A DNA stretch of 53,818 nucleotides, taken from assembly GCA_001275005.1 (NCBI GenBank), contig JWZX01003404.1, positions 1 to 53,818 of the forward strand, read 5' to 3'. Position numbers and translations under genes: made by a program. This document shows positions 28,476 to 38,262 of the stretch, piece after piece (within the stretch, counting starts at the first letter, position 1; each line of letters starts with the position of its first letter). The DNA is from Chrysochromulina tobinii (Eukaryota; Haptophyta; Prymnesiales; Chrysochromulinaceae). The notes beneath the pieces were generated by a model that saw only the letters and a program-made list of their open reading frames with translations, was not told the DNA's origin and ran no database searches.

Positions 28476-28969
28476 GATGATGCTGATGAACGCGTATGGT
28501 AGCACACGTATAGCTCAGTTGTAGGCGGGAGAGGGGGCCCAGATGCGGTCTCAACGCTCGCGCGGCGACACGATGAGTCAGTAATCCAGGAAAACCGGCC
28601 GCGCGCGTTAACGCGCGGCGAGAGGCGTACCCGCCGCGCCGTACTACCGTACCGCGACCGCAGGCGACGACACATCCGAGCAACGCGCTCCAGAAGGACG
28701 GTTCATGGACACAAACCCCACGCCCACCATTATAAGTCCCCGGCTCCCCGCGCCCATCGATGTTGCATTCCCGCCGGAACTAACGGCAAACGCACAAGTC
28801 GGACGCGTCTAAATATACGTCTTGATCCCCGCTCGCCGCTGTGGCGCTGCCCGTTAGCGCCTCGGCACCACGCCTCGGCACCACTTGCTAGGCCACTTGC
28901 TAGGCCACCGGGTCCTCTACTTTCGGAATCGCTGCCTCGCTGTGTCAGAAGCCTGGCCCTCACGCCTCC
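28476..28969. other. Convergent intergenic region, nothing recognised
   Basis: This lies between the F-box protein and an acidic protein, both stop codons facing inward. A tandem GGCCACTTGCTA duplication occurs at 28886-28910 and a TAGCTCAG patch near 28511. No RNA gene or protein is supported. Confidence 0.5.
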
Positions 28970-30474
28970 CTACATGACCGCGATGGCGCTCCCCACCTCA
29001 GAGGCTCGCAGAGCGGCATCGGAGGCTCGCAGAGAAGCTTTCTCCCTCGCGGCCGCCATCTTGCGGTCGAAGCTGTCTCGACGGCGGCTGGCGATGCGGG
29101 AGGCCAGGGAGGCGCTCGATCCCAGCTGTGGCTTTTGATCTGTCGCGCGCCAGTCCGGCAAGGGCGTGCCCAAGCCTGCCGAAGGCGTGAACGGAGCCCT
29201 AGGGGGCAGCGTACCCGGCCGCGGCGTCTGCACTCCAGGCCTCACTGCTACACAGCCCGCTATGCCCTTGCCCAGGACTGCAGGCGGCGGCGTAAAGGGT
29301 GCCCTGGGAGGCTTCCCGGTAGTAGCATGCAGCTTGGGTGGCAAAGGCGAAGTCGGCGGGACAGTATAGTCCTCGGCCTCTGCTCGCGCTGTCGCAATCA
29401 CCTCCAACTGCTCCCGCTGTCGCATCCTGCACAAGCAGTGCGCTCGCGAACCCCTCGGTGTCGTGGGGTGCGCCGGTCGCAAGCACTCCCGCGGCCGTGC
29501 AGGCGGCCGGCAACTCCGCGGCCAGCGCCGTCCTCCATGCTCGCCTCCGAGACGGGTACGTCCAGCGCGTCCTCCGAGTCGGGCACGCCGCCCTCTTGCT
29601 TGGCGTCTTTCCTCGGTGGTTGCACAGGAGCCGTGCGAACTACTTTCGCGAGGGATGACGCCGAGACGGTCCACCACGTGGGGAGATGGCCAGGCTCCGC
29701 TGGCATTGGCCCCATGAGAGACGCAGAGGCAGCCGCTGCATGGCGTTCTGGCCCGCTCGCAGGCAAGCTTGTGACGGCCAGCACACTCGCAGCGATGACC
29801 TCCGCCACCAGCTCTGCGGCGGTGGTGGCCTGAGTCCGTAGCTCAGCACCTTCCTCAGCATGCCGCGTCTTAAGAAACGCTACAGGTGCTTGCGCATTGA
29901 AGAGCTCCAATGCCTTTGTGCATGCCTCTGACACGAATGCGGAGACCATTTCGGTCGGGGACCATGCCTCCGGGACCAATTGAGCTCGCTCGGCTGGCTC
30001 GATGCGTAGAGTGACATGGCACCCAGCTTCCTCTTCGCCGTCGCCCTCGAGCTCTTCCACCTCGAGCAGCAGCGAGGCCAGCGGCAGCTGCGTGCCCGCC
30101 ATGGCTACACGCGACGCCTCCTCCGCGGCCGCTGCCGCCTCCGCCTCCTCCTCTGTCTCTGGAATGAAGCCATCATCCTCCGTGCTGGCAGGGCCCCAGA
30201 CACGATGCGACAACTTCCCCCGACGTTGCGACGCCGTACCGCGCACCGGTGGGCGCCAGTTGCTCTTGGGGTAAAGCTCAGCTCGCCACTGCGCTACACG
30301 CTGGGCGTAGGCATCCCAATCAAAGAAGGCCGTAGGGTCGTCGTCGTCCTCGTTGTCCCCGTCTAGCTCGAGTACCGCACCGTCCGTGTCGGTGCTGCTG
30401 TCAAACTGATCACGCAGATAGGCCGATAAACGCGCCTGCTCCGCGAGGCGCGCCTGGTCGTCGTCGGCCTGCAT
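28970..30474 (-). CDS. Acidic hypothetical protein, two exons
   Basis: The first exon starts at the ATG at 30474 and the last ends at 28970. A frame change between about 29545 and 29395 requires an intron. Candidate junctions are a GTTGCC donor near 29518 with a GGAGCAG acceptor near 29411 (phase 0), or a GC donor with the TTGTGCAG acceptor near 29428; I cannot decide. The N-terminal part is acidic (DGDNEDDDD) and Gln/Ala-rich with a conserved-looking FDWDAYAQRVAQWR helix. The middle is Ala-rich. The C-terminal exon contains two RAPFTP motifs and ends in a charged helix. I recognise no domain. It runs in the same direction as the downstream kinase gene, 247 bp away. Confidence 0.55.
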
Positions 30475-30720
30475 CGTCCCAAAAGTGCCTGAACGGGAGC
30501 ACCACTTTTCCAAAAACGGCGTTGCAAGCGGGGCGACGGGAAAGCGAGCAGAGGAAGACAATGCAAGGCAAGACCAGACAAGACCATGAACAAGGGAGGC
30601 TACCTTCCGCGTTGATCAAACCCGCCACGAACGAGCATACAGCAAACACTGAGAGGATCAATAATTAGATCGACGACCTCAAACAAATCAAACTAAGAGT
30701 ACGAGGCTTCTGTCTCCCTT

Positions 30721-33700
30721 TCAACGGCGGGCGTCGTCAAGGAGGGGCCGCTTCTTCTGTAAACAAGCCATGATGTCTTTGGCCATCTCCTGTATCGCAG
30801 CCCCCTTGGCAAAGACAAGGTCTATCCCCGGCAGCTTGAGAAGGGCGTCCATGACTTCCTGGCTCGCCCCGGTGAGGATGCAGACCACGCCCATGAAGCC
30901 TCGTTCATGCAGCCTCCTCGCGAGGTAGCTACCGGTCACTGGCTCTGGCGTCAGCTCCGGATTGATGTTCTCATCGAGGAGCACCACATCGGCGGGCGCC
31001 CTCGCGCCGCAGCTCTCCAGAGTCCATGGATCCACAAGGCCAAGGGCGATGTCTACAAAGGCGAGCTGCTCACTCACAGTCTCGCCGAGCGAGCGTGAGC
31101 GCGACATGTCCGCGTGCAGATGGTGGATAAAGAGGAGCTCCTGTACCATCCGTGGCAGGGGCTCGTCATCGATCCCGAAGCACACGAGTCCAGTGGCACC
31201 ATCGACGAGCGGCGCATGCGCTGCCCCGGAGGCGCCACGCGCGACTGGCTCTGTGCCCAATGGCACCATCGACGTGAGCATCTCACCGCCCACCGCCGCA
31301 GGTTCCAAGTTAGATTCCAAGGGCACAGGCTCCGAGGGCACCTGCAAGGGACGGGGGGACGGGGCCTTGGCCGCCGCGCCTGCGACAGGCGCCGATGATG
31401 CTCGCACGGTTTGCATGGCGAGTGGTTTTCTTGATGTCGGCGACCCTGAGGCTGTCGCCGACGGCAGCGCCCGCGACGGTCCCTTCGATGGAGTCTTGCG
31501 ATCCACCCAGCCCGCGGCGACGGCGCTACTGACTCTTCGCGCCTGCAGTGCATGCCGAATGCTCACCGCCATCGTGTCGAGCGAAGAGGCCTTTTCGAGA
31601 ACAAGGTCGATGGAAGCTCCCCCCAGAGACGCGCGGACTAGCCCTCTGGACTCCCGCTCGTGACCATGCAGATCAGGCCAGTGAACCCGAAATGGCGCAG
31701 CTCCGAAGCGATCTGCGTGCCCACCTTGCCGGTATCGTAGACGTTCTGATCAATCAGCACCACGTCCGCTGCCTTGGGTGTCGAGCGAGCGTGGGCTGCA
31801 GATGCAAGGGAGCTGTTGAGCGCTGAGCAGGTGAGCGCCGAGTTGAGCGCCACGTGCCCTAGCGCCACGTCGACAAAGGCCTCTTTCTCGTCCAAGGTTG
31901 CGCCGAGCGCCGCCGAATGGGTCAGGTCGGCGTGCAGATAGTCGACAAAGAGGACCTTGAGCAAGCTGCGCGAAGGGGAGTCCTCGTCGAGACCGAGACA
32001 AATTGGGTGGATGGGGTCTTCCCTCAAAGAGCTCAGCACGGCGTCAGACGCTCGTAACGGCCCCCTGCTCAGCACGGCGTCGGTCGCTCGTAAAGGCCCC
32101 ATGCCCTCCAAGGGCGAGGTCGAGGTCGAGGTCGAGCTCTGCGGTGAGTCAAAGATCTCGCACGATCTCGCCTTTTGGCGCAGCCCCGCCATGGCGCAGG
32201 CCGCCACGGGGGGGTGGGGCTGCTCCAGCGTAGGCCGGGGCTGCTCCTGCACAGACGTTGTCGGCAGCTCGTGGCTTGCGAGGCTGCTGATGGCCCTGTC
32301 GTGGGAAGCGGAGGTGTACGAACGGTCGGGGGTGGAGGTTAATGAGCCGTCGGACGTGGAGGCGGGTAGCTTGAGATGCAGTGTTGTCTGCGTGTTGTTC
32401 ATCTCGAGCCAGGCAAAGCCGCCAGCCGCCGTGCATGCCTTCGCCGTCGAGTCAAGCCCGACGCCATCGCTCATGGCGGACACACGGCGTGCTTTGTAGC
32501 CTGGCTGCATGACGCGCACGAGCTCCTCTTCGCCCAGGACATGCACACCGACCGAATTCGTGTTGATGATCGCCAAGTCCAAAAAGGTCGGCCTCGATGC
32601 CGCGTCGTCGTCGCGGGCGCCATCGCGGGCGCCTACGGTACTCGTGGCCTCCGACAGCTCCGTATCCAGCCCGTATCGTACCCAGCCCTTCCGGCCCTTT
32701 GATCCAGACGAGCCGTGATCAATATGGGCGTCTGGGGCTCACGGTACTTGCGCGCATTCGAGAGCGCCTCGTCGAGCACCAGGCGCAGCACCGACTCATC
32801 CAGCCAAAGAGAGAGCGCTGCTTCCGAGCAGTCGATCTCCCCGCCGAGATCGCCGTCAATGGCAAGCGAGGCACGTAGTAAGTCCTCGAGGTTGCAAAGC
32901 GTGCAGCGCGAGGTATATGTGCCCTCCTCGAGCTGCACAAACATCTGGCACCGGTGACACCATTGGATCGCCTCTCCGAGTGAATCAATCGTCTGCTCGA
33001 GCATCACGCGTAATGCGCGCGGCAGCTCGTGACCAACCTCACGCCGATGAAGCTGAAGGAAGGCGGCGATGGTGCTGCGCGCTGTGCCACAACGGCCCTT
33101 GATGACGTGGTTCAGCCGCGAGTCGGCGTTGCGCTGCGCACGCTCGAGTCGTTGCGCCTCCATCAGCCGGTTCCGCTCGGCAGCTGCTTCTCGCATCCGC
33201 AAGGCAGCTCGCATCCGCTCGTGCACGGCGAGTTGGCTATGAACGAAGGCGCCTCGGCGAGCGTAGTCGAGCGTGTAACCTCCGAGATCTCCGAGAGCGA
33301 GCACACAGGCGCACAGGGCGAGGGATTTCAGGGCGTCGCCGGAGGAGACCTCCCCGTGCACTTCGTCGAGGTGGAAGAGCGATGCGCCGATGAGAAGTGC
33401 CACGCGGCTGATGGCTCGCATCTCCGGCGGAGTGCACACCAGCCACTGGCGGAAAGCGTCCACCAGTACGCAGGCGGAAAGCAGCAGCCCGCCTATGCTG
33501 GAGCCTTCCACCTTGCAAGTGCCCTTGCCCAGGTGGTGCAGCATTAGAGCACAGGCTCCGCAAAGGCATCGTAGGAACAGGCAGCGACTGCAGAAGCGAG
33601 CATGGGCCTGGAGGAGCACGAGATCGGGCGGCGGCGCAAGGGTGCGGTCTGCGGGCGACGGAAGGGTTGCAAGGAGGCTGGCGACCTCCACAGGTGCCAC

Positions 33701-34717
33701 CGCAGAGGCGCTGGTGGCAGCAGAAACGTCGATGCCATCCGCTGCTGCCTCCGCTAGCGCCTTGTCGTCCTTTTGCGCGATTTGCACTTGCTGCGCTGCG
33801 TCGTTGCGTGCGAGCACGAGGGCGGCTAGTCCCAGGCAGTAAAGCAGGAGCACGCCAGTCCATGTGTCACGCACGGAGGCAACGCTCACAAGAGCGACGA
33901 GTGTCATGCCCACTGCCACGCTCGAGCTCGCGACGCGCGACCGCTCGCTCGTCCTGCAAACGTATTGGGCCTCGTACGCGAGATCATCGAAGGTCAGCGA
34001 GAGGGCAGCCATCTGGAAGCGCGCCATCGCGATGGGCGGCGAGGGCAAGGGCGACTCCCGCTTGCCACCTGCCACGTTCGGATCGTCGATGGCACCGGGT
34101 TCCGCGGCGCCGGGCTCGGCGGCACGGGACTCGCCTTGCGAGACGATCCGGAGCAGTTCCTGCCTAAGATGGATCCCAAGGAGGTCGCCGAGCATCAGGC
34201 TGGACCACATGATGAGCGTCGACGACACGTGTGGCATGGACGACCAGTGAGGCGAGGCCCAGAAGGCCCAGGCGATCATCGCATTGTTGACCATCTGATG
34301 CACTGCGTGCACGCCCGAAAGCTGCAAATAAATTGGGACCGTCCCGGTAAGTGCACCAAGGGTGCCCACCGCGACGTTCGGAACATTGGTGCAGAAGTGG
34401 AACGCCATGTTACCTGCCACAAAGAACGTGCAGCCGGCAAACGTTGCAGCGAGCCAGCCGCGTCCGAAGATCGTGATCGCATGCTGCTGGTCAGCGTGGC
34501 CTACGGCCACCATGCGAGCCCCAAGAATGGCGACGAAGAAAGCGCTCACCAGCACGCCTATGTACCAGAACGCTGGGGCAAGGAACGTGGAGCTACCACA
34601 CACCGCGATCCCCACGATGCAGAAGGCACGATGCACCGGGTGCGTGATCGAAAATAACCGCTCGGCATCAGCGCTGCTGCAGCGGCGTAGATCTTCTGCT
34701 GCCTGGGTATCCATCAT
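30721..34717 (-). CDS. Hybrid membrane histidine kinase with two receiver domains (frameshifted)
   Basis: This is a two-component-type sensor. Exon 1 (32710-34717) encodes about seven or eight hydrophobic segments and then the kinase H-box region LNHVIKGRCG (about residue 535), where His is the phosphoacceptor, and an N-box LDEALSNARKYREP. A 77-nt GT-AG intron (32633-32709, phase 1) is inferred; exon 2 resumes with the ATP-binding part (LDLAIINTN, SDGVGLD). Two receivers follow. REC1 has acidic LDED, phospho-Asp VVLIDQN and ICMVTS. REC2 has IDDEP, VVLLDEN, CILTG and FAKG. A one-base frameshift with an in-frame TAG occurs inside REC1 at about 31640; beyond it the other frame continues REC1 perfectly and then encodes REC2. 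It is either a sequencing error, a pseudogene, or a truncated allele. Confidence 0.8.
31630..31645 (-). pseudogene. Single-base frameshift in receiver 1 of the kinase
   Basis: The coding strand reads CCAGAGGGCTAGTCC, giving a TAG stop. Reading continues one base out of frame with LVRASLGGASIDLVLEKA, which aligns with the end of REC2 including the conserved Lys. The defect therefore lies within a domain, in a GGG run, and not at an intron edge. Confidence 0.7.
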
Positions 34718-34938
34718 TTACATCTGGTACCGGTAAAGTAGGTAATCAGAAGGAAATGAGGAGGTTCATCAAGTGCGCCTTTTTTTTGAGAAAATTCGAC
34801 ATTTGACGAACCCTGTCCTTACCGTATGTGTACCGGCACCCCCCCCGTGTCTTTTTACCGGTGAGTGGATGCGAACGTTATTGAAACGGTAAACGCCGCG
34901 TCGCGGCCCCCCGCAGCCTCAAACGAGTGTGGGTTGCG
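34718..34938. promoter_or_regulatory. Divergent promoter region, kinase / methyltransferase, with TACCGGT motifs
   Basis: The 221 bases between opposed starts contain TACCGGTA at 34728-34735 (11 bases before the kinase ATG), TACCGGCA near 34831 and TTACCGGTGA near 34855-34864. There is also a T-run and a C-run. Three occurrences of the same core in one short region support a regulatory role. Confidence 0.5.
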
Positions 34939-35892
34939 ATGAATCACTTTGTGTCCGGCGCCATCGAGGCAGCACGCCTCAAGCGGGTTGAATGGGAGCG
35001 AACTCTACCTGCACTGCTCGAGAAGGAATTCAACGCAGCCTCCAAGCTCGAGAGCCTCGTCGGTCAACAGCTGCTCGACAAGTTCACGCATGAGGAGGAT
35101 TTTCATCTACGACGGGACAACTCACGATGGGACTTACTCCTTGGCCCGGTAGGCCCTCGCTGCATCGATGAGGAGATCTACGGAACTGTAACCGATCCCG
35201 TGTACATGTCCAAGAAACAGCTGGCTGCGAAGCGGCGATTCAGAGGCCAGCAAAGACAGCTGGTGGATTCCGAATTCAAGATTACTTGCGGTTTGAGCAA
35301 AATGCCCAACTGCACGGTAATTGCCATAGGCAGCAATGGCCAGTGGAGCTTCGAGGCTGACATTGTCTCACGAACGAGTTGCAGGGTGCATACCTTCGAC
35401 TGCACGGTCCCAGCCACAGTACAAGTGCCACCGGCACTCAGCGATCGTGTGCAGTTGCATCGTATGTGCATAGGCCAAAGACCGCCTGCAGGTCGCGGAC
35501 AGTTTCTCTACGTACCAAAGACGTGGAACTCCCGCCAGTGGAAGGATGCTTGGTTGTCCCAAGCCGCATTTGGGAACTACTCGGACCTTATGAAATTCGC
35601 TGGACTGACCACTGCACCCGCGCTCCTCAAGATGGATGCTGAGGGCTATGAGTGGACGACTCTGCAAGACATTGTATCGACCAACCCGACGCTAGTGCCG
35701 CAACAGCTGGCCGTCGAAATGCATTTTCAGACCCAGATGCCAGGTCTGCCCTGGTTTGGTCGCTTGAAAAGCCCTGCGGAGATCCTGGCACTTGGCAACG
35801 CGCTGGCGCGCGCTGGCTACCTTTTCGTCCGGCATGCACGGCACACTGCGTGCCGTCATTGCAAGGAAGTGGTGTATCTCAAACCAGATTAG
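34939..35892 (+). CDS. FkbM/METTL24-like SAM-dependent methyltransferase
   Basis: This is 317 aa from the ATG at 34939 (an in-frame GTG lies just upstream). The N-terminal third is charged and helical. The methyltransferase core begins at CTVIAIGSNGQWSFEADI, where GSNGQ matches the glycine-rich SAM loop of this group, continues with an acidic HTFDC strand end, and includes LLKMDAEGYEW near 35624-35656, the characteristic D(V/A)EGxE motif of FkbM-type enzymes. A Cys/His cluster (HTACRHC) ends the protein. Related algal and animal proteins are often Golgi or secreted sugar O-methyltransferases, but no signal anchor is visible here, so a missing 5' exon or a soluble enzyme are both possible. It is convergent with the PHAX-domain gene. 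Confidence 0.75.
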   Translation: MNHFVSGAIEAARLKRVEWERTLPALLEKEFNAASKLESLVGQQLLDKFTHEEDFHLRRDNSRWDLLLGPVGPRCIDEEIYGTVTDPVYMSKKQLAAKRRFRGQQRQLVDSEFKITCGLSKMPNCTVIAIGSNGQWSFEADIVSRTSCRVHTFDCTVPATVQVPPALSDRVQLHRMCIGQRPPAGRGQFLYVPKTWNSRQWKDAWLSQAAFGNYSDLMKFAGLTTAPALLKMDAEGYEWTTLQDIVSTNPTLVPQQLAVEMHFQTQMPGLPWFGRLKSPAEILALGNALARAGYLFVRHARHTACRHCKEVVYLKPD

Positions 35893-36089
35893 TGCGCACG
35901 GCAGCAGGATGCCTTTCTTCTGCATATCAGATGATTTGCATGGGGTCATTTTGATGGCTGTAAAGGTCACCTTTTCCGTTCGACCTTGTTAAGCGGTCGA
36001 CCTCACCTCAAACCGGGTAGGAAACCGAACGATAGTATGCGGCAAACCCATCCAATCACAGCATTCGTCCCTCTCAATCTGATTGAGGT

Positions 36090-36541
36090 TCAAGACCAGC
36101 GAGACACGCCTGACGGCGAATACCCCTGTTGTGGGTACATGTAAGGTAACGACGAATAGCCTGGGGGCTTGTATGCTCCTTGCGGCGTTGGGTAGCCCTG
36201 CTGTGGGAAGCCTTTCGGCTGTGCCTTTTGCCAGGACGGGACACTTTTGCCTTCGGTCTTGATTTTCTGCAGGGCTGCATCCTGCGCGTTGCGTGGCAAG
36301 TTAGTCGCCATTTTGAGCAGCTGCAAGAAGATACCTCCGCTCGTGCGTGGCCGGCCTGTCTCCGGGACGGACATGCCGCCTTGAGCCTGCACCTGCTCTG
36401 TGCGCGAGAGCAGGTCGAACGCAGTCGCTGTCCCCAAAAACTCGACCACAGCCCTCACAATCCTGGACTGTGGCTCCTGAAGCCGCTCTGATATGTATTC
36501 AATGGTCTTCTGGTCAACAGGTGATGGAAACCACTGCTGCT

Positions 36542-36573
<32 letters not shown>

Positions 36574-36806
36574 TGCTGAGGCCAGTGCTGCTGCTGCTGA
36601 GACCACTGCTGCTGAAAGTGAGCCCAATGCTGCTGCTCCTGCTGCTGCTGCTGCTGCCATTGCGCATGCCAATCTCCACCATCATTGTGTTGCTGCGTCA
36701 TGCGCGTTATGCCGATGCGCGTCTTGATGAGGCGCTGGGTTACAGCTGGCTTCAACCCGAGTTGCAAGGATGATGCCACTTGCAGGAGCATTAGAGGGAA
36801 CCGCAT
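36090..36806 (-). CDS. PHAX RNA-binding-domain protein, probably organelle-targeted
   Basis: This is 238 aa from the ATG at 36806; an ATG at 36926 would add 40 residues in front of what looks like a signal sequence. The N terminus MRFPLMLLQVASS is followed by a basic stretch, resembling a signal peptide plus transit peptide. A Gln/Trp- and Pro-rich region (CAG/CTG and GGC microsatellites, 36530-36660) follows. Then comes the PHAX-type single-stranded RNA-binding domain: TIEYISERLQEP, RIVRAVVEFLG, AFDLLSRTEQVQAQGGM, RRTSGGIFLQLLK-like. The C terminus is Gly/Pro/Tyr/Gln-rich. In animals PHAX exports snRNA from the nucleus; here the presequence points to plastid or mitochondrion, which is an inference. 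Confidence 0.75.
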
Positions 36807-37171
36807 GTCCCTTGTTTGTCTCGGGAGCCGCGGGGACCCGCATGGATGGAATGCGCGAAAAGCCTCGCTCAGTTTCTGCGAGGACTCGATCTCCGAAGTT
36901 TTCCTACACCTCACACGAGCAAGCATGCGTACACCGGCGTTCAGAGACGCGGACCATTCGGGCTCAGTCTCTACAACTACATGTACATGTACTCATAAGT
37001 CGGTGCTGGAAAAACACATCGATAAGAAGGACCGGTCGAACAGTTCTGAATCTATTCACACGACACACGCTTGCCCCGCGTGTTCCTTCATCCAAACCTG
37101 TGGTCGTGCGTCTTGCCGAGTTTGCAACTTAATCGTGTGAACGTGAGTGTGATCGCGTTTTCCTTCAATCA
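36807..37171. promoter_or_regulatory. Divergent promoter region, PHAX-domain / SET genes
   Basis: There are 365 bases between opposed starts, less GC-rich than the genes (especially 36960-37150). It contains a short palindromic ACATGTACATGT near 36980. No TACCGGTA is present. Confidence 0.4.
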
Positions 37172-38131
37172 ATGCACGAAACAATTTGGGCAGCCAGGGG
37201 TTGCAGGCTGACAACCAAGCGTGATGGAAGAACAGAGTGGTCCTTCAACCAGCCTTTTGTCATACGTGAAACCAGTGTAGGCAGCGGCATGGGTGCCTTT
37301 GCGATCCGTGGAGTCAAACTAGGAGAGTGCATCCTGTCGGAGGCGCCGCTCGTGCAATGGACTCTGCATCCGGGCGAGAAGACGACCGCGGGCCTCGTGT
37401 CACTCGTCAATGCGCTCACCCCAGCCGACCATGCGACTTACAGCGGCCTGTGCCAAAACCCCATGCACGGAGTCGGTAGCAAGTCCGTGTACGGGATCTG
37501 GTTGTCCAATGCTTACCCATGCACCTCGCCCTTGCAGGCGGCGCGCGATCGGCAGAGTGGCGTGGGTGAGGACTCTCTCGAGACTACCAAGGCCGTCTAC
37601 GCATCCGCCTGTCGCTTCAATCACTCGTGTAGCCCCAACGCGCATGCCTCGTGGAACGCTAAGCAGGGTGTTCAGGTCATCTACGCTCTCCACGACATCG
37701 CACCTGGCGTCGAGATCAGCGTGAGCTACTTGGACAATGCGAGCGGCATGCGCAGGGCGCAACGCCATGGCGAGCTCGGGTTTGAATGTCGGTGCGCCAC
37801 CTGTGATCTGCGGGGAGCCTCGCTCGCACAGAGCGATCATCGGCGCTCACGCACCGGCGTCATCTTTGGGCTCCTCGAGGCGACGATTCGGGCGGGCGAT
37901 CGACGGGCGATCGGGCTGATCTCCGAGCGTCTCTCGCTCATGGCCCAAGAGGAGGTACGCGAGGACTGGAACACACTGTACATGGCATCCTCCTACTTCG
38001 CCCTCGCCGGGGATCAGAGGCAGGCGAGTATGTGGGCTACTCGTGCGGCGGAGAGCGCTCTGCACGGTCTGGGCAAGGACTCTGATGAGTACCAACATTA
38101 CAAGCAGAGAGGTGAACGTCTGTCTGGATGA
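37172..38131 (+). CDS. SET-domain protein, SMYD-like
   Basis: This is 319 aa, ATG at 37172. SET domains transfer methyl groups from SAM to lysine. The N-terminal motif SGMGAFAIRGVKLGE is the first SET strand pair. NHSCSPNA (about 37618-37641) is the invariant SAM/pseudoknot motif, and EISVSYLD supplies the catalytic Tyr. The post-SET Cys cluster FECRCATCDL (about 37783-37810) completes the zinc site with upstream Cys. A helical TPR-like tail follows, as in SMYD proteins, but no MYND finger interrupts the SET domain. Substrate unknown. The stop codon overlaps an ATG of the next frame, though the next gene more likely starts at 38263. Confidence 0.85.
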   Translation: MHETIWAARGCRLTTKRDGRTEWSFNQPFVIRETSVGSGMGAFAIRGVKLGECILSEAPLVQWTLHPGEKTTAGLVSLVNALTPADHATYSGLCQNPMHGVGSKSVYGIWLSNAYPCTSPLQAARDRQSGVGEDSLETTKAVYASACRFNHSCSPNAHASWNAKQGVQVIYALHDIAPGVEISVSYLDNASGMRRAQRHGELGFECRCATCDLRGASLAQSDHRRSRTGVIFGLLEATIRAGDRRAIGLISERLSLMAQEEVREDWNTLYMASSYFALAGDQRQASMWATRAAESALHGLGKDSDEYQHYKQRGERLSG

Positions 38132-38262
38132 GAGGTAAGCGCGTACACGGAAGTGGGTGTCGGGTGAGCAAGCGCGATCGACGACTCTGGCCGTTACAAA
38201 GTTTTCGAAGCCGTTTTAGGAATTTTTTCGACCTGACGAGACTTTGGTCGAGCAGAGGACAG

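Noticed and set aside
28500-28580. TAGCTCAGTTG resembling a tRNA A box
   Set aside because: No B box or cloverleaf follows at the right distance.
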